This document shows, piece by piece, positions 5,894-12,528 of a stretch of 25,858 bases of DNA (the stretch's first letter is position 1; each line of letters begins with the position of its first letter). A model generated the notes under the pieces. That model saw nothing but the letters and a program-made list of their open reading frames with translations, had not been told where the DNA came from and ran no database searches. A program made the translations under genes and the position numbers. This DNA is from Selenomonadales bacterium (lineage in GTDB: Bacteria > Bacillota > Negativicutes > Selenomonadales > Selenomonadaceae). The stretch spans positions 1-25,858 of the forward strand of contig CAAGHH010000005.1 of the NCBI GenBank assembly GCA_900769615.1, written 5' to 3'.

Positions 5894-7608
5894 GTATCGT
5901 GGTAAAGAATGCTGGCCCGCTGACCATGATTCAAGATGCTGGTCGTTTTGGGTATCAAGCCAGCGGTATTCGTCCAGCTGGAGTTATGGATACAGCTGCT
6001 TTTAAAGCTGGCAATTGGCTGGTAGGCAATTGCTCAAATGAAGCGGTACTTGAGATGACTTTTTTAGGTGCTGCTTTGGAGTTTACCGAAGATGCCATTA
6101 TTGCGCTTACAGGGGCTGATATGCAGGCGAAAATTGCTGGCAAGATTGTTGAACGTTATCAGACAGTTAAAGTATTAGCGGGGCAGGTTTTGACTATTGG
6201 TATGGCAGTTAATGGCTGCCGGGCCTATTTAGCCGTTCATGGTGGAATTGCCAGCAAGCCTGTTTTGCAAAGCCGCTCAACGGATCGCAGTGCAAAATTA
6301 GGCGGTTTGGATGGCAAAGGCAGTATTATAAAAAAAGGCGATATTATTCCGCTTAATAATCCGGCTGCTTGGCAGGAAGATTATCGGTTTAAATCCGTGC
6401 CAGTTTATGCGGAAAATGTTATTGTGCGAGTTATAATGGGACCGCAGGCAGATTTTTTTACTAGTCAGGGCATAGCAACATTTTTGACTAATGAATATGA
6501 AATTGCTATGGACAGCGATCGCATGGGAATCAGGTTAGATGGTCCTGTTATTGCCAGTAATAATGGTTATGATATCGTATCTGACGGTATAGTTTTTGGT
6601 TCGGTTCAGGTAACAGCTGCGGGAAAGCCAATTGTGCTGATGGCTGATCATCAGACAACTGGCGGTTATGCTAAAATAGGCACGGTAGCAGCTGCTGATT
6701 TGCCGAAATTAGCACAGTTAAAACCAGGGGATAAGGTGCGCTTTACGAAAACAACTGTTGAAGCGGTGCAGGCTGAGTATGAATATAGCAAAGAAGCTAT
6801 GGAGGCGGGGGCGATGGATAAAGCCGATTACAGCCGGGCAAAACCAGCTGAGGTTAGAAAACTGATTCGTGCTGGTAAATGGACGAAGCAGACATCAAAT
6901 ATGTGCGACGGATTTGCGCAGGCTAATTTAGTTATCCTGCCTAAAGCCATTGCGTATGATTTTTTGTTGTTTGCTCAGCGCAATCCGCGACCGTGCCCGC
7001 TGCTAGAAGTTAGTGATACTGGCGAGCGTTTGTTAAAGATTATCGCCAAGGGGGCTGATATTGCGACGGATATTCCCAAGTACCGGTTGTATAAAAAAGG
7101 CGTGCTGGCAGGAGAATTTACGAATATAGCTGATTTATGGCAAGATGATTTTGTAAGTTTTCTGATAGGTTGCAGTTTTTCGTTTGAAGGCTCGCTTTTG
7201 GAAGCTGGCGTGCCGGTTCGTCATATTGAGGAACATTCCAATGTACCGATGTTTAATACCAATATTGCTTGTAAGCCGGCAGGTATTTTTCATGGTAATA
7301 TGGTAGTTTCGATGCGGCCGATTCCGTATGAATTAGTGTCCAAGGCGGTACAGATAACAGGGCACATGCCAAAAGTTCATGGAGCGCCGATTCATATTGG
7401 AGCGCCGGAATTAATCGGAATAAAAGATGTAACTAAACCTGATTATGGCGATGCGGTTACGATAAAACCAGGGGAAGTGCCAGTGTTTTGGCCGTGCGGG
7501 GTGACACCGCAAAATGTCATCATGGAATCCAAGCCGGATATAGTTATAACGCACGCCCCAGGGCATATGCTGATTACTGATGTGAAAAATATTAATCTGG
7601 AGTATTGA
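5890..7608 (+). CDS. pxpC: 5-oxoprolinase subunit PxpC fused to DUF1445 (D-glutamate cyclase family)
   Basis: At 572 residues this is far longer than an ordinary PxpC (~310-330). Residues 1 to about 300 form a complete PxpC/KipA (biotin-dependent carboxyltransferase-like) domain: GYQASGIRPAGVMDTAAF, LTGADMQAKI, AYLAVHGGI, STDRSAKLGGLDG, QVTAAGKPIVLMADHQTTGGY, LKPGDKVRF. From about residue 318 to the end is a complete DUF1445 domain (putative hydro-lyase / D-glutamate cyclase family): QANLVILPKAIAYDFLLF, QRNPRPCPLLEVSD, SFLIGCSFSFEGSLLEAGVP, IEEHSNVPMFNTNI, VSMRPI, GAPIHIGAP, PVFWPCGVTPQNV, THAPGHMLITD. The two are joined by a ~15-residue linker with no frameshift. The fusion links cyclisation of D-glutamate to opening of 5-oxoproline. 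An internal Shine-Dalgarno and in-frame ATG at codon 309 could also release DUF1445 alone. Cytosolic. Confidence 0.92.
   Translation: MSIVVKNAGPLTMIQDAGRFGYQASGIRPAGVMDTAAFKAGNWLVGNCSNEAVLEMTFLGAALEFTEDAIIALTGADMQAKIAGKIVERYQTVKVLAGQVLTIGMAVNGCRAYLAVHGGIASKPVLQSRSTDRSAKLGGLDGKGSIIKKGDIIPLNNPAAWQEDYRFKSVPVYAENVIVRVIMGPQADFFTSQGIATFLTNEYEIAMDSDRMGIRLDGPVIASNNGYDIVSDGIVFGSVQVTAAGKPIVLMADHQTTGGYAKIGTVAAADLPKLAQLKPGDKVRFTKTTVEAVQAEYEYSKEAMEAGAMDKADYSRAKPAEVRKLIRAGKWTKQTSNMCDGFAQANLVILPKAIAYDFLLFAQRNPRPCPLLEVSDTGERLLKIIAKGADIATDIPKYRLYKKGVLAGEFTNIADLWQDDFVSFLIGCSFSFEGSLLEAGVPVRHIEEHSNVPMFNTNIACKPAGIFHGNMVVSMRPIPYELVSKAVQITGHMPKVHGAPIHIGAPELIGIKDVTKPDYGDAVTIKPGEVPVFWPCGVTPQNVIMESKPDIVITHAPGHMLITDVKNINLEY
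6801..6816 (+). promoter_or_regulatory. Internal ribosome-binding site and in-frame ATG at the PxpC/DUF1445 junction
   Basis: GGAGG at 6801-6805 is followed after 8 nt by ATG (6814-6816), in frame with the fusion at codon 309, just before the DUF1445 domain. Initiation here would give a 264-residue free DUF1445 protein, a normal length for that family. It may be an active internal start or a relic of the two-gene arrangement before fusion. The sequence shows the site, not its use. Confidence 0.5.
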
Positions 7609-7616
7609 GGAATATT

Positions 7617-8387
7617 ATGTTAAAAGTAGATTTAAATTGTGACATGGGTGAAAGCTTTGGCAATTATATTTGTGGCAGTGATGACGAAGTAGTACCATTT
7701 ATAACCTCAGCGAATGTAGCTTGTGGTTTTCATGCCTCAGATCCGCTGGTTATGCAAAAAACGGTAGCAATGTGCAAAAAAAATAATGTTAGTGTTGGTG
7801 CGCATCCTGGATTTCCGGATTTAGTCGGTTTCGGGCGGCGTAACATGCAGGTAAGTCCAGCGGAGCTTAAAGCTATGGTTATGTATCAAATAGGGGCTTT
7901 GCAGGCATTTTGCTTGGCTAATGGTGTTTCATTAGCACATGTTAAACCGCATGGTGCCATGTACAATATGGCAGGTAAAGATGAAAAGATGGCTATGGCT
8001 ATTTGTGAAGGTATCTATGCGGTAAATCCCAAGCTTATATTACTAGGGCTAGCTGGCTCAAAGCTCTTGACTGCTGCTAAAAAAACGGGACTCAGAGTTG
8101 CGCAGGAGGTTTTTGCGGATAGAGCTTATGAAGAGGACGGTTCGCTAGTAGCAAGGAATAAAGCTGGAGCCATGATAACTGATGAGACTGAGGCTATAGC
8201 TAGAGTAATAAGTATGATTAAAATGCAAAGAGTGCGGGCTATTACTGGCAAGGAGATAGCGGTCAAGGCCAACAGTATTTGTTTGCATGGTGATTCGCCA
8301 AAAGCAGTATTGTTTGCGCAAAAGATAAGGTCGGCTTTACAAAATGAAGGAATAAAAATCGCCGCAATGCACGAATTCGTTGAGTAA
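7617..8387 (+). CDS. pxpA: 5-oxoprolinase subunit PxpA (LamB/YcsF family)
   Basis: A 256-residue LamB/YcsF family subunit, the third component of PxpABC. Seen: the N-terminal VDLNCDMGESFGNY (Asp5, Asp9 and Glu12), SANVACGFHASDP, VGAHPGFPDLVGFGRR, VKPHGAMYN, VFADRAYEEDGSLVAR and a late LHGDSP. These Asp/His-rich blocks form the metal-binding polysaccharide-deacetylase-like active site of the family. The length is complete. The ATG at 7617 is preferred because GAGG (7607-7610) lies 6 nt upstream and the family begins at this residue; the TTG at 7605 overlaps the pxpC stop. Last gene of the operon. The B-C-A gene order keeps PxpB and PxpC coupled. No terminator lies before the next promoter at 8422. 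Confidence 0.93.
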   Translation: MLKVDLNCDMGESFGNYICGSDDEVVPFITSANVACGFHASDPLVMQKTVAMCKKNNVSVGAHPGFPDLVGFGRRNMQVSPAELKAMVMYQIGALQAFCLANGVSLAHVKPHGAMYNMAGKDEKMAMAICEGIYAVNPKLILLGLAGSKLLTAAKKTGLRVAQEVFADRAYEEDGSLVARNKAGAMITDETEAIARVISMIKMQRVRAITGKEIAVKANSICLHGDSPKAVLFAQKIRSALQNEGIKIAAMHEFVE

Positions 8388-8421
8388 GTGTATGTATACA
8401 TAGATACATGTGCGTAAGTGA

Positions 8422-8450
8422 TTGACAAGATTTCGATTATAGCCTATTAT
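8422..8450 (+). promoter_or_regulatory. Sigma-A-type promoter for the AGCS symporter gene
   Basis: -35 TTGACA (8422-8427), 17-nt spacer, -10 TATTAT (8445-8450); predicted start near 8457. It lies 35 bp after the pxpA stop and directly before a terminator-like hairpin. Confidence 0.7.
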
Positions 8451-8460
8451 AGGTACATAG

Positions 8461-8506
8461 CAATGTTGCTAATGATTTTGAGTAATCAAAGCAACATTGT
8501 TTTTTT
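8461..8506 (+). terminator. Terminator-like hairpin between the promoter and the symporter gene
   Basis: A 10-bp stem, CAATGTTGCT (8461-8470) with AGCAACATTG (8490-8499), has a further 5-bp inner stem TGATT/AATCA (8473-8477 with 8484-8488) and runs into seven Ts (8500-8506). It could terminate read-through from the pxp operon, but it also lies 10 nt after the -10 box of the symporter promoter and so would be at the 5' end of that mRNA. The latter makes it a candidate attenuator. Confidence 0.7.
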
Positions 8507-8563
8507 ATTATTTTTATAGCATATTTTTTGATTATGGGTATTATACACAGGGAGGCGTTTATA

Positions 8564-10000
8564 ATGGATGTCGCAAAATTATTAGCTGATGTCAACAACT
8601 TTGTCTGGGGACCAGTTATGCTGGTACTACTTGTTGGAACTGGTATATTTTTAACATTTCGTTTAAAATTTTTGCCATGGCGTAATTTGGTTTATGCGAT
8701 AAAGATGGTAATGAATCGGCGTGATAAACATGCGGGAGACATTTCCCCGTTCCAGTCACTGATGACGGCGCTTTCGGCAACAATTGGTACCGGTAATATC
8801 GTTGGTGTATCAACGGCGCTGGTACTTGGTGGTCCGGGAGCACTTGTTTGGATGTGGATTAGTGCTGCTTTTGGCTTATCAACTAAATATGGTGAATCAG
8901 TCCTCGCTGTTAAATATCGTGAAACTAATAGTGTTGGCGAAATGGCTGGCGGTCCGATGTACGCTATGAAGAATGGTATTAAAAATAAATATATTGGTCG
9001 CACGTTGGCATTCTTCTTTTCGGTTTTTGTAGTTCTTGCCTCCTTCGGTATAGGTAATATGACGCAGGCTAACTCGATTGCAGCAGCTGTTTCTACTAGC
9101 TATGCGATTCCGGCTTGGCTCATTGGCGGCGTGCTGGCAGTGCTTTCGCTTAGTATATTGCTTCGTGGTATCCGCAGTATCGGCAAGGTATCGAGCATAG
9201 TTGTTCCGGCAATGGCGGTTTTCTATTTTGTTACAGCTATTATCGTTATCATCGCTAATTTCTCGGCAGTTCCAGCTGGCATTGCGGAAATGTTTCGTAT
9301 GGCATTCTCATTTGATTCAGTTGCTGGTGGTGTTGGCGGTTCAATTGTAGCTTCCATGTTCAGTGCTATGCGCTGGGGCGTTGCTCGTGGTGTGTTTTCT
9401 AATGAAGCAGGTCTTGGTTCAGCGCCTATCGCTGCTGCCGCTGCCCGTACGGACCATGCTTCGCGCCAAGGCTATGTAAATATGACGGGTACCTTCTTTG
9501 ATACGATGATTATTTGTATGCTCACTGGTTTGGTTATTGCTTCTTCGGGCGTGCTAGGGATGATTGACCCAGCAACGGGCAAGGCTGTATCTGGTGCTCA
9601 GCTGACGATTGCAGCTTTTTCCACTGTATTTGGTGATTATGGTAAGCTAATCGTTTCAATTTCTATTTCGCTTTTTGCCTTCTCTACGATTCTGGGCTGG
9701 GAATACTATGGTGAGAAAGCTTTGGAATATCTTATTAAGAGCCGTAAGGTTATAATGAGCTATCGGGTATTTTTTGCCTTGATTACTTTTGTCGGTGCTA
9801 CTACTACGCTTGATGTGGTTTGGAACTTCTCCGATACGATGAATGGTCTTATGATTATTCCAAACCTTATTTGTCTCTTGTGGCTTAGCAACGATATTGC
9901 TAAGGAATGTTTTGAATATCAGGAGCTGGTAGTAGAAAAGGAAAAAGCTGGTGAAGAGGTTGACTTTCAGCCGGCAGCTGAGGTTCATGTTCAGAGCTGA
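8564..10000 (+). CDS. Alanine/glycine:cation symporter (AGCS family)
   Basis: A 478-residue inner-membrane protein of the alanine/glycine:cation symporter (AlsT/AgcS) family, which takes up Ala or Gly with Na+ or H+. About ten hydrophobic segments are visible. Seen: an N-terminal NNFVWGPVMLVLLVGTGIFLTFRL, ATIGTGNIVGVSTAL, GGPGALVWMW, the family motif SAMRWGVARGVFSNEAGLGSAPIAAAAA (split here for reading: SAMRWGVARGVFSNEAG then LGSAPIAAAA), and GWEYYGEKALEYL. The ATG at 8564 is chosen since GGGAGG (8550-8555) lies 8 nt upstream. Archaeal AgcS binds both D- and L-alanine, so with the adjacent D-amino-acid aminotransferase operon D-Ala uptake is an attractive but unproven role. It has its own promoter and no clear terminator after it. 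Confidence 0.9.
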   Translation: MDVAKLLADVNNFVWGPVMLVLLVGTGIFLTFRLKFLPWRNLVYAIKMVMNRRDKHAGDISPFQSLMTALSATIGTGNIVGVSTALVLGGPGALVWMWISAAFGLSTKYGESVLAVKYRETNSVGEMAGGPMYAMKNGIKNKYIGRTLAFFFSVFVVLASFGIGNMTQANSIAAAVSTSYAIPAWLIGGVLAVLSLSILLRGIRSIGKVSSIVVPAMAVFYFVTAIIVIIANFSAVPAGIAEMFRMAFSFDSVAGGVGGSIVASMFSAMRWGVARGVFSNEAGLGSAPIAAAAARTDHASRQGYVNMTGTFFDTMIICMLTGLVIASSGVLGMIDPATGKAVSGAQLTIAAFSTVFGDYGKLIVSISISLFAFSTILGWEYYGEKALEYLIKSRKVIMSYRVFFALITFVGATTTLDVVWNFSDTMNGLMIIPNLICLLWLSNDIAKECFEYQELVVEKEKAGEEVDFQPAAEVHVQS

Positions 10001-10037
10001 TTTTTTTAATAGCTGATAAATTTTTTATAAAGATTTT

Positions 10038-10111
10038 GTGCCAAGGAAAAATGCTTGACAGGTTAGATGTGCTTCGGTATAATAGCTATGTCAAGCAGGA
10101 AACCTTGGCAC
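10038..10111. repeat. Nested symmetric inverted repeat enclosing the ylxM promoter
   Basis: Outer arms GTGCCAAGG (10038-10046) and CCTTGGCAC (10103-10111) enclose inner arms TGCTTGACA (10052-10060) and TGTCAAGCA (10089-10097). Each outer and inner arm is separated by exactly 5 nt on both sides, and the centre is 28 nt. The left inner arm contains the -35 box and the right inner arm covers the expected start site. There is no T-tract after it, so it is not a terminator. It may be a double operator. Confidence 0.8.
10055..10083 (+). promoter_or_regulatory. Consensus sigma-A promoter of the ylxM-ffh operon
   Basis: Perfect TTGACA (10055-10060), 17-nt spacer and perfect TATAAT (10078-10083), with a predicted start near 10090, about 50 nt before ylxM. 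This is the best promoter match in the window, as expected for a housekeeping SRP/ribosome operon. It lies within the nested inverted repeat at 10038-10111. Confidence 0.85.
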
Positions 10112-10139
10112 TAATTATTTAATAAACAGGTGGTTATAG

Positions 10140-10499
10140 ATGGAGCAGCTATTATATTTGTCGGCATTGTTTGACTTTTATGGAGCCCTCCTTACTGAAA
10201 AGCAGCAGGAATGTTTGCGGATGCATCTGTTTGATGATTTTTCCTTATCAGAGATTGGTGAGGAATTAGGCATTTCGCGTCAAGCGGTTTATGATAACAT
10301 TCATCGTTCAGAGAAAGCGATGGAGCAGTATGAGGCCAAGCTTAAGCTGGTGCATCGTTATCAGGCTGAACGGCTTAAGCTTACCGCAATTTATGAATCC
10401 ATAAAAGAACTGCGCCAGCCGGAAAATCAAGCGGCGGTTGATTCAGTTCTTGACCGGCTGGCTCCGTTTTTAGGACACGGTCAGGAGGGGACACTTTGA
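10140..10499 (+). CDS. ylxM: YlxM, SRP-associated helix-turn-helix protein (UPF0122)
   Basis: A 119-residue cytosolic protein of the YlxM family, which is encoded next to ffh in many Bacillota and is linked to signal recognition particle function. Seen: LYLSALFDFYGALLTEKQQECLRM and a sigma-region-4-like helix-turn-helix, LSEIGEELGISRQAVYDNIHR, followed by a charged helix and a variable C-terminus. The ribosome-binding site AGGTGG (10128-10133) is 6 nt before the ATG. Its stop TGA overlaps the TTG start of ffh (TTGA), which implies translational coupling. Confidence 0.92.
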   Translation: MEQLLYLSALFDFYGALLTEKQQECLRMHLFDDFSLSEIGEELGISRQAVYDNIHRSEKAMEQYEAKLKLVHRYQAERLKLTAIYESIKELRQPENQAAVDSVLDRLAPFLGHGQEGTL

Positions 10500-11881
10500 T
10501 ATTTGAAAGTTTATCTGATCGTCTGCAAGAAACTTTTAAGAAGCTTCGTGGACATGGCAAATTAACTGAGGATGATGTTAATGAAGCCATGCGAGAAGTG
10601 CGGATGGCACTTTTGGAAGCAGACGTCAACTTTAAAGTTGTTAAAAACTTCATAAAAACCGTCAAAGAGCGGGCTATTGGTCAGGATGTATTAGAAACTT
10701 TAACCCCAGCGCAAGTGGTTATCAAAATTGTTGATGAAGAACTAACCAAGCTTATGGGGGGCACGCAAAGCCGGATAAATATTAGTCCGAAACCGCCAAC
10801 TGTTATCATGATGGTAGGTCTGCAAGGCGCTGGTAAAACCACATCGGCTGGTAAGCTTGGTTTGGCACTTAAAAAGCAGGGGAAAAGGCCGCTTTTGGCA
10901 GCCTGCGATATTTATCGTCCCGCTGCAATAAAGCAGCTGCAGGTAGTTGGCAAGCAGTTGGATATTCCAGTTTTTACGATGGAGACAGGAACTGATGCGG
11001 TGACGATTGCGAAAGAATCGCTTGCCTATTCAGAGTCACACGCCAACGATGTGGTTATTATTGATACCGCTGGCCGTTTGCAGATTGATGAGAAACTCAT
11101 GCAAGAGCTGCGGGATATAAAAACCGAAGTAAAGCCACATGAGATACTCTTGGTAGTCGATGCTATGACCGGTCAGGAGTCGGTAAATGTAGCGCAGGCG
11201 TTCAATGAGAGTCTCGGTCTTGATGGCGTGGTTATGACCAAGCTCGATGGTGATGCCCGTGGCGGTGCAGCTCTTTCAGTTAAGGCTGTTACCAATGTGC
11301 CAATAAAATTTGTTGGTCTTGGTGAAAAGCTCGAGGCATTACAGCCATTTTATCCAGACAGGATGGCTTCTCGCATATTAGGTATGGGCGATGTATTGTC
11401 GCTGGTTGAGAAAGCTCAGCAGACCTTCGATATGGAAGAAGCTAAAAAGATGGAAAAGAAGCTGCGCAAGGATGAATTTACCCTTGACGACTTCTTGAAC
11501 CAAATGCAACAGGTGAAAAAGTTAGGATCGCTTGAAAATATCTTGGGTATGATACCTGGTATGGGCGGTCTTAAGAAACAGCTGGCAGGGCAGGATTTAG
11601 ACCTTGATGGCAAAGAGATGCGTCAAATCGAGGCTATTATAAAATCAATGACGCCTAAAGAACGGGCAGATATTGGCATCATCAATGGCAGTCGCCGCAA
11701 GCGCATAGCTTTGGGTTCTGGTACTAGAGTTCAGGACGTAAACAAGCTTTTGAAGCAATTTGGCGAAATGAAAAAGATGATGAAAAAAATGAAGAAAATG
11801 AAAAAAGGTAAAAAGGGAATGTCTGGTCTTGGCAGTCTGTCAGGTTTGGGCGGTTTTCCTAAGATGCCTTTTATGCATTGA
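10496..11881 (+). CDS. ffh: Signal recognition particle protein Ffh (SRP54)
   Basis: A 461-residue GTPase that binds SRP RNA and nascent signal sequences and delivers ribosomes to FtsY at the membrane. Domains in order: N-domain helical bundle (about 1-90, with MREVRMALLEADVNFKVVK), G-domain (about 95-295, with the P-loop GLQGAGKTT at 108-116, DTAGR at 190-194 and TKLDGD at 248-253), and a methionine/lysine-rich M-domain (about 300-461, with SRRKRIALGSGT and MKKMMKKMKKMKKGKKG). Length is normal. The start is TTG at 10496, with GGAGGGG 5 nt upstream; the N-terminus then matches Bacillus Ffh residue for residue in position. The overlap with ylxM suggests coupled translation. Confidence 0.97.
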   Translation: MIFESLSDRLQETFKKLRGHGKLTEDDVNEAMREVRMALLEADVNFKVVKNFIKTVKERAIGQDVLETLTPAQVVIKIVDEELTKLMGGTQSRINISPKPPTVIMMVGLQGAGKTTSAGKLGLALKKQGKRPLLAACDIYRPAAIKQLQVVGKQLDIPVFTMETGTDAVTIAKESLAYSESHANDVVIIDTAGRLQIDEKLMQELRDIKTEVKPHEILLVVDAMTGQESVNVAQAFNESLGLDGVVMTKLDGDARGGAALSVKAVTNVPIKFVGLGEKLEALQPFYPDRMASRILGMGDVLSLVEKAQQTFDMEEAKKMEKKLRKDEFTLDDFLNQMQQVKKLGSLENILGMIPGMGGLKKQLAGQDLDLDGKEMRQIEAIIKSMTPKERADIGIINGSRRKRIALGSGTRVQDVNKLLKQFGEMKKMMKKMKKMKKGKKGMSGLGSLSGLGGFPKMPFMH

Positions 11882-11917
11882 TAAAGTTTATTATCCATTG
11901 AAAGGTGGTGAATTTTC

Positions 11918-12187
11918 ATGGCAGTAAAGATTCGTTTGAACCGTATGGGTGCAAAGAAGAATCCTTTCTATCGTATCGTTGTAGCTGACTCCCGCGCAGC
12001 ACGTGATGGTCGTTTCATCGAAGTAATCGGTAACTACGATCCGTCTAAGCAGCCGGCAGTCGTAAACGTTGACGAAGCAAAGGTTCTTGATTGGATGAAC
12101 AAGGGTGCTCAGCCGACCGATACCGTTAAAAATCTCCTCAGCAAGCAGGGCATCATGGCTAAGTTCGCTGAAGCTAAGAAAAACTAA
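11918..12187 (+). CDS. rpsP: 30S ribosomal protein S16
   Basis: An 89-residue ribosomal protein S16, a 16S rRNA-binding assembly protein of the small subunit. The N-terminus VKIRLNRMGAKKNPFYRIVVADSRAARDGRFIEVIGNYDP is diagnostic (here read as VKIRLNRMGAKKNPFYRIVV followed by ADSRAARDGRFIE). A strong AGGTGGTGA ribosome-binding site precedes the ATG. Codon use is visibly different from its neighbours (more C-ending codons), as expected for a highly expressed gene. Third gene of the ylxM-ffh operon, with the conserved downstream khpA. Confidence 0.98.
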   Translation: MAVKIRLNRMGAKKNPFYRIVVADSRAARDGRFIEVIGNYDPSKQPAVVNVDEAKVLDWMNKGAQPTDTVKNLLSKQGIMAKFAEAKKN

Positions 12188-12210
12188 GAACTATTGGAAA
12201 GAGGCTCGAC

Positions 12211-12438
12211 ATGAAAGAACTTGTTGAAGTTATCGCCAAAGCCTTAGTGGATCATCCGGAAGCTGTTTCTATTGACGAAAGACAGGAAGATGAGCAGAAA
12301 GTGCTGGAACTTCATGTAGCTGAGGATGACATGGGGAAGGTCATTGGGCGTCAAGGCCGTATCGCTAAAGCAATGCGAACGGTAGTAAAAGCCGCGGCCA
12401 CCCGGGAGAACACAAAAGTCACGGTTGAGATTATTTAA
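12211..12438 (+). CDS. khpA: KH-domain RNA-binding protein KhpA (YlqC)
   Basis: A 75-residue single-KH-domain RNA-binding protein. KhpA pairs with KhpB/Jag and affects cell division and RNA metabolism in Gram-positive bacteria. Seen: the short form beginning MKELVEVIAKALVDHPEAV, the KH GxxG loop in KVIGRQGRIAKAMRTVVKAAA, and the C-terminal strand KVTVEII. Length is normal for the family. GAGG lies 7 nt upstream of the ATG. The position directly after rpsP is the standard one in Bacillota. A hairpin follows before ylqD. Confidence 0.95.
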   Translation: MKELVEVIAKALVDHPEAVSIDERQEDEQKVLELHVAEDDMGKVIGRQGRIAKAMRTVVKAAATRENTKVTVEII

Positions 12439-12441
12439 ATG

Positions 12442-12484
12442 AAAAGCGGCGGATTCAGCCTTTAGCTGAATGGTGCCGCTTTTT
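12442..12484 (+). terminator. Hairpin between khpA and ylqD, possible partial terminator
   Basis: A 9-bp lower stem AAAAGCGGC (12442-12450) with GCCGCTTTT (12475-12483) continues through an internal loop into a 6-bp upper stem TTCAGC/GCTGAA (12454-12459 with 12465-12470). The T-run is short (12480-12484) and mostly part of the stem. It may terminate part of the transcripts and so lower ylqD-rimM-trmD relative to rpsP. No separate promoter is visible after it. Confidence 0.65.
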
Positions 12485-12528
12485 CGCTATGATTTATTTT
12501 ATATAGCTGATTTTAGGAAAGAGGAAAC

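Noticed and set aside
6801..7608. Annotating DUF1445 as a separate gene
   Set aside because: The frame is continuous with PxpC and no stop separates them. The internal start is listed as a regulatory site rather than as a second CDS.
10038..10111. SRP (4.5S/scRNA) RNA gene next to ffh
   Set aside because: The conserved GGUCAGG...GGAAGGAAGCAGCC core of SRP RNA is absent, and the segment contains a consensus promoter instead.
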